DNA of 11,942 nucleotides from Nanobdellota archaeon. GTDB taxonomy: Archaea > Nanobdellota > Nanobdellia > Pacearchaeales > UBA12030. The translations under genes and the position numbers were made by a program. Location: assembly GCA_018829485.1 (NCBI GenBank), contig JAHJTU010000061.1:1-11942 (forward strand). The letters are read 5' to 3'. Below are positions 10,437-11,942 of the stretch, piece after piece (positions within the stretch are counted from its first letter, which is position 1; each line of letters opens with the position of its first letter). The notes beneath the pieces are model-generated. The model was given only the letters and a program-made list of their open reading frames with translations, had not been told where the DNA came from and did not search any database.

Positions 10437-11942
10437 ATGGAAATCTTAGACAATATCTTGAAATTCTTGCCAGAAGGAACTATCCTTTCTGCTGGCTTTG
10501 AAGGTGCAAACATTGTTTTGTATACTGACAAGAAGGATTTTTTCCTAGAAGGCGGAGAATTAATAAGAGAAGTTGTAAATAATATCAAGAAGAGAGTTGA
10601 ATTAAGAGCAGATGAAACTATTTTGTTGTCAAAGGAAAAAACAGAAGAATTCATAAAAAAAGTAATTCCAAAAGAAGCAGGAATTGAACAAATTATTTTT
10701 GATGAGAAAAGAAGTCTTGTTGTTATAGAAGCAAAAAAGCCAGGATTAGGAATTGGAAAAGAAGGTAAAATTCTCAAGGAAATAAAAGAAAATACTTTAT
10801 GGATTCCATTTGTTAGAAGATGTCCTGCAATTAAAAGCCAGATTATAGAAGGAATAAGGCATGTATTATATGAGAATTCTGCATACAGAAGAAAATTCCT
10901 TGATAAGATTGGAAAAGATATTTACAAAGAATGGTCTGCTGAAAAAAAAGACTTATGGATAAGATTAACATTTCTTGGTGGTGCAAGGCAAGTTGGAAGA
11001 TCGTGCTTATTATTAACAACACCAGACAGCAAGATTCTTCTTGATTGCGGAATAGATGTTGCAGCAAATAACAGTGAAAGATTTCCTTTCTTTAATATTT
11101 CTGAATTTGATTTAAAAGAATTAGATGCAGTTATATGTTCTCACCCACATTTAGATCATTCTGGTGTTATTCCTTACTTGTACAAGTTAGGTTACAGGGG
11201 TCCAGTTTACATGACAGAGCCAGCAAGAGATATTTCTGCTTTACTTGCATTAGATTTTATTGGTGTTTCATACAAAAAAGCTAACCAGCCATTATTCAGT
11301 TCTTCTGATGTTAAAGAAATGGTAAAGCATTCTATTACATTAAATTACAATGAAGTTACAGACATTACTCCAGATATAAGAATTACATTATATAATGCAG
11401 GACATGCTTTGGGAAGTGCTATGGTTCATTTACATATTGGAAATGGATTGCATAACATGCTTTATACTGCTGATTTCAAGTATGCAAAAAGCAGATCATT
11501 AGAAGCAGCAACAACAAGATTTCCAAGATTAGAAACATTGATTATTGAATCTACTTATGGTGGCAAAGATGATGTTCAGCCTAATAGAAGCGAATGTGAA
11601 GCTAAGATGGTTGAAAAAATTAAGGAAACAATTGCAAGAAAAGGAAAAGTTTTATTGCCTGTTTTAGGAGTTGGTAGAAGTCAGGAAATTATGCTTGTAT
11701 TAGAGCAGGCAATGAGAGAAAAAAAGCTTCCAGAAGTTCCAGTTTATATTGATGGTATGGTGTGGGATGTTACTGCAATCCATACTGCATATCCAGATTA
11801 TTTAAGCAATACAGTTAAGAGCATGATTTTCAGAGATCAAAATCCTTTTGTATCTAAAACATTCAAAAGAGTTGGAAGTGGACAAGAAAGAAAGCAAGTT
11901 TTAGAAGGCGGACCCTGCATTATTTTAGCTACATCTGGTATG
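10437..11942 (+). CDS. fttA: aCPSF1/FttA: KH-domain beta-CASP ribonuclease, transcription termination factor (3' end outside window)
   Basis: This archaeal CPSF73-like endo/exonuclease cuts nascent RNA after U-rich tracts and terminates transcription. The visible 502 residues cover two N-terminal KH-like domains (about 1-150; a GxxG-type loop G-K-E-G at 107-110). The metallo-beta-lactamase domain starts at LTFLGGARQVGRS (177-189). Its motif H236-P-H238-L-D240-H241 is intact, with H323 in AGHALGS and D346 in YTADFKY as further metal ligands. The beta-CASP part then begins with ESTYGG (371-376, motif A Glu) and runs through LLPVLGVGRSQEIM. The window stops at LATSGM; family members run to about 630-640 residues, so roughly 130 are missing, including the last His motifs. 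ATG 10437 gives MEILDNILKFLP, the usual aCPSF1 start. It lies 62 bases after psmB. I see no convincing TATA box in that gap, so co-transcription with psmB is likely. Confidence 0.95.
   Translation, partial: MEILDNILKFLPEGTILSAGFEGANIVLYTDKKDFFLEGGELIREVVNNIKKRVELRADETILLSKEKTEEFIKKVIPKEAGIEQIIFDEKRSLVVIEAKKPGLGIGKEGKILKEIKENTLWIPFVRRCPAIKSQIIEGIRHVLYENSAYRRKFLDKIGKDIYKEWSAEKKDLWIRLTFLGGARQVGRSCLLLTTPDSKILLDCGIDVAANNSERFPFFNISEFDLKELDAVICSHPHLDHSGVIPYLYKLGYRGPVYMTEPARDISALLALDFIGVSYKKANQPLFSSSDVKEMVKHSITLNYNEVTDITPDIRITLYNAGHALGSAMVHLHIGNGLHNMLYTADFKYAKSRSLEAATTRFPRLETLIIESTYGGKDDVQPNRSECEAKMVEKIKETIARKGKVLLPVLGVGRSQEIMLVLEQAMREKKLPEVPVYIDGMVWDVTAIHTAYPDYLSNTVKSMIFRDQNPFVSKTFKRVGSGQERKQVLEGGPCIILATSGM

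Overview
The window looks like a chromosomal segment of an AT-rich archaeon. By inference it is a DPANN-type lineage such as Woesearchaeota or Pacearchaeota. The evidence is the gene content: archaeal 20S proteasome alpha and beta subunits, SBDS, the Rrp4/Rrp41/Rrp42 exosome, RNA polymerase subunit K (Rpo6), archaeal uS2 and the KH/metallo-beta-lactamase RNase aCPSF1. Genes are compact, A-rich 5' flanks largely lack Shine-Dalgarno sequences, and several TATA boxes sit about 26 nt upstream of the start codon, as expected for leaderless archaeal mRNAs. The phylum assignment is impression, not proof.

Layout. Positions 2-4463 (+ strand) hold the conserved proteasome-exosome superoperon: psmA (3' end only), sbds, rrp4, rrp41, rrp42, rpoK and rps2. 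It couples protein turnover, ribosome maturation, RNA decay, transcription and translation. Between sbds and rrp4 lies a compact, perfectly paired, unusually GC-rich branched inverted-repeat element (901-977) that no gene explains. Positions 4466-6513 (- strand) hold a RelE-type toxin/antitoxin pair ending 2 nt from the rps2 stop, then htpX and lemA, a familiar membrane quality-control pair. Positions 6596-8437 (+ strand) hold an AstE/AspA-family zinc hydrolase and a short-chain-dehydrogenase-type L-threonine 3-dehydrogenase, each with its own TATA box. Positions 8543-9584 hold a second toxin-antitoxin-like cassette: an HTH-nucleotidyltransferase (MNT) overlapping a HEPN-fold protein. From 9709 to the window edge are psmB and the first 502 codons of aCPSF1 (fttA).

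How the parts fit. The core theme is RNA and protein degradation: exosome, proteasome, aCPSF1 and HtpX. Two different toxin-antitoxin-like modules lie at the edges of this core. The MNT-HEPN cassette lies between two identical 19-bp copies of a BRE/TATA promoter, one of which now serves psmB. Its start region contains a 20-bp repeat that puts ATG codons in all three frames. The most interesting unexplained items are the 901-977 structured element, the repeat-based start of the MNT gene, the 19-bp repeats around the cassette, and a 29-bp identical in-frame block shared by the N-terminal tails of Rrp4 and uS2.

No tRNA, rRNA, CRISPR array or insertion sequence was seen, and no gene-free stretch exceeds about 125 bases.
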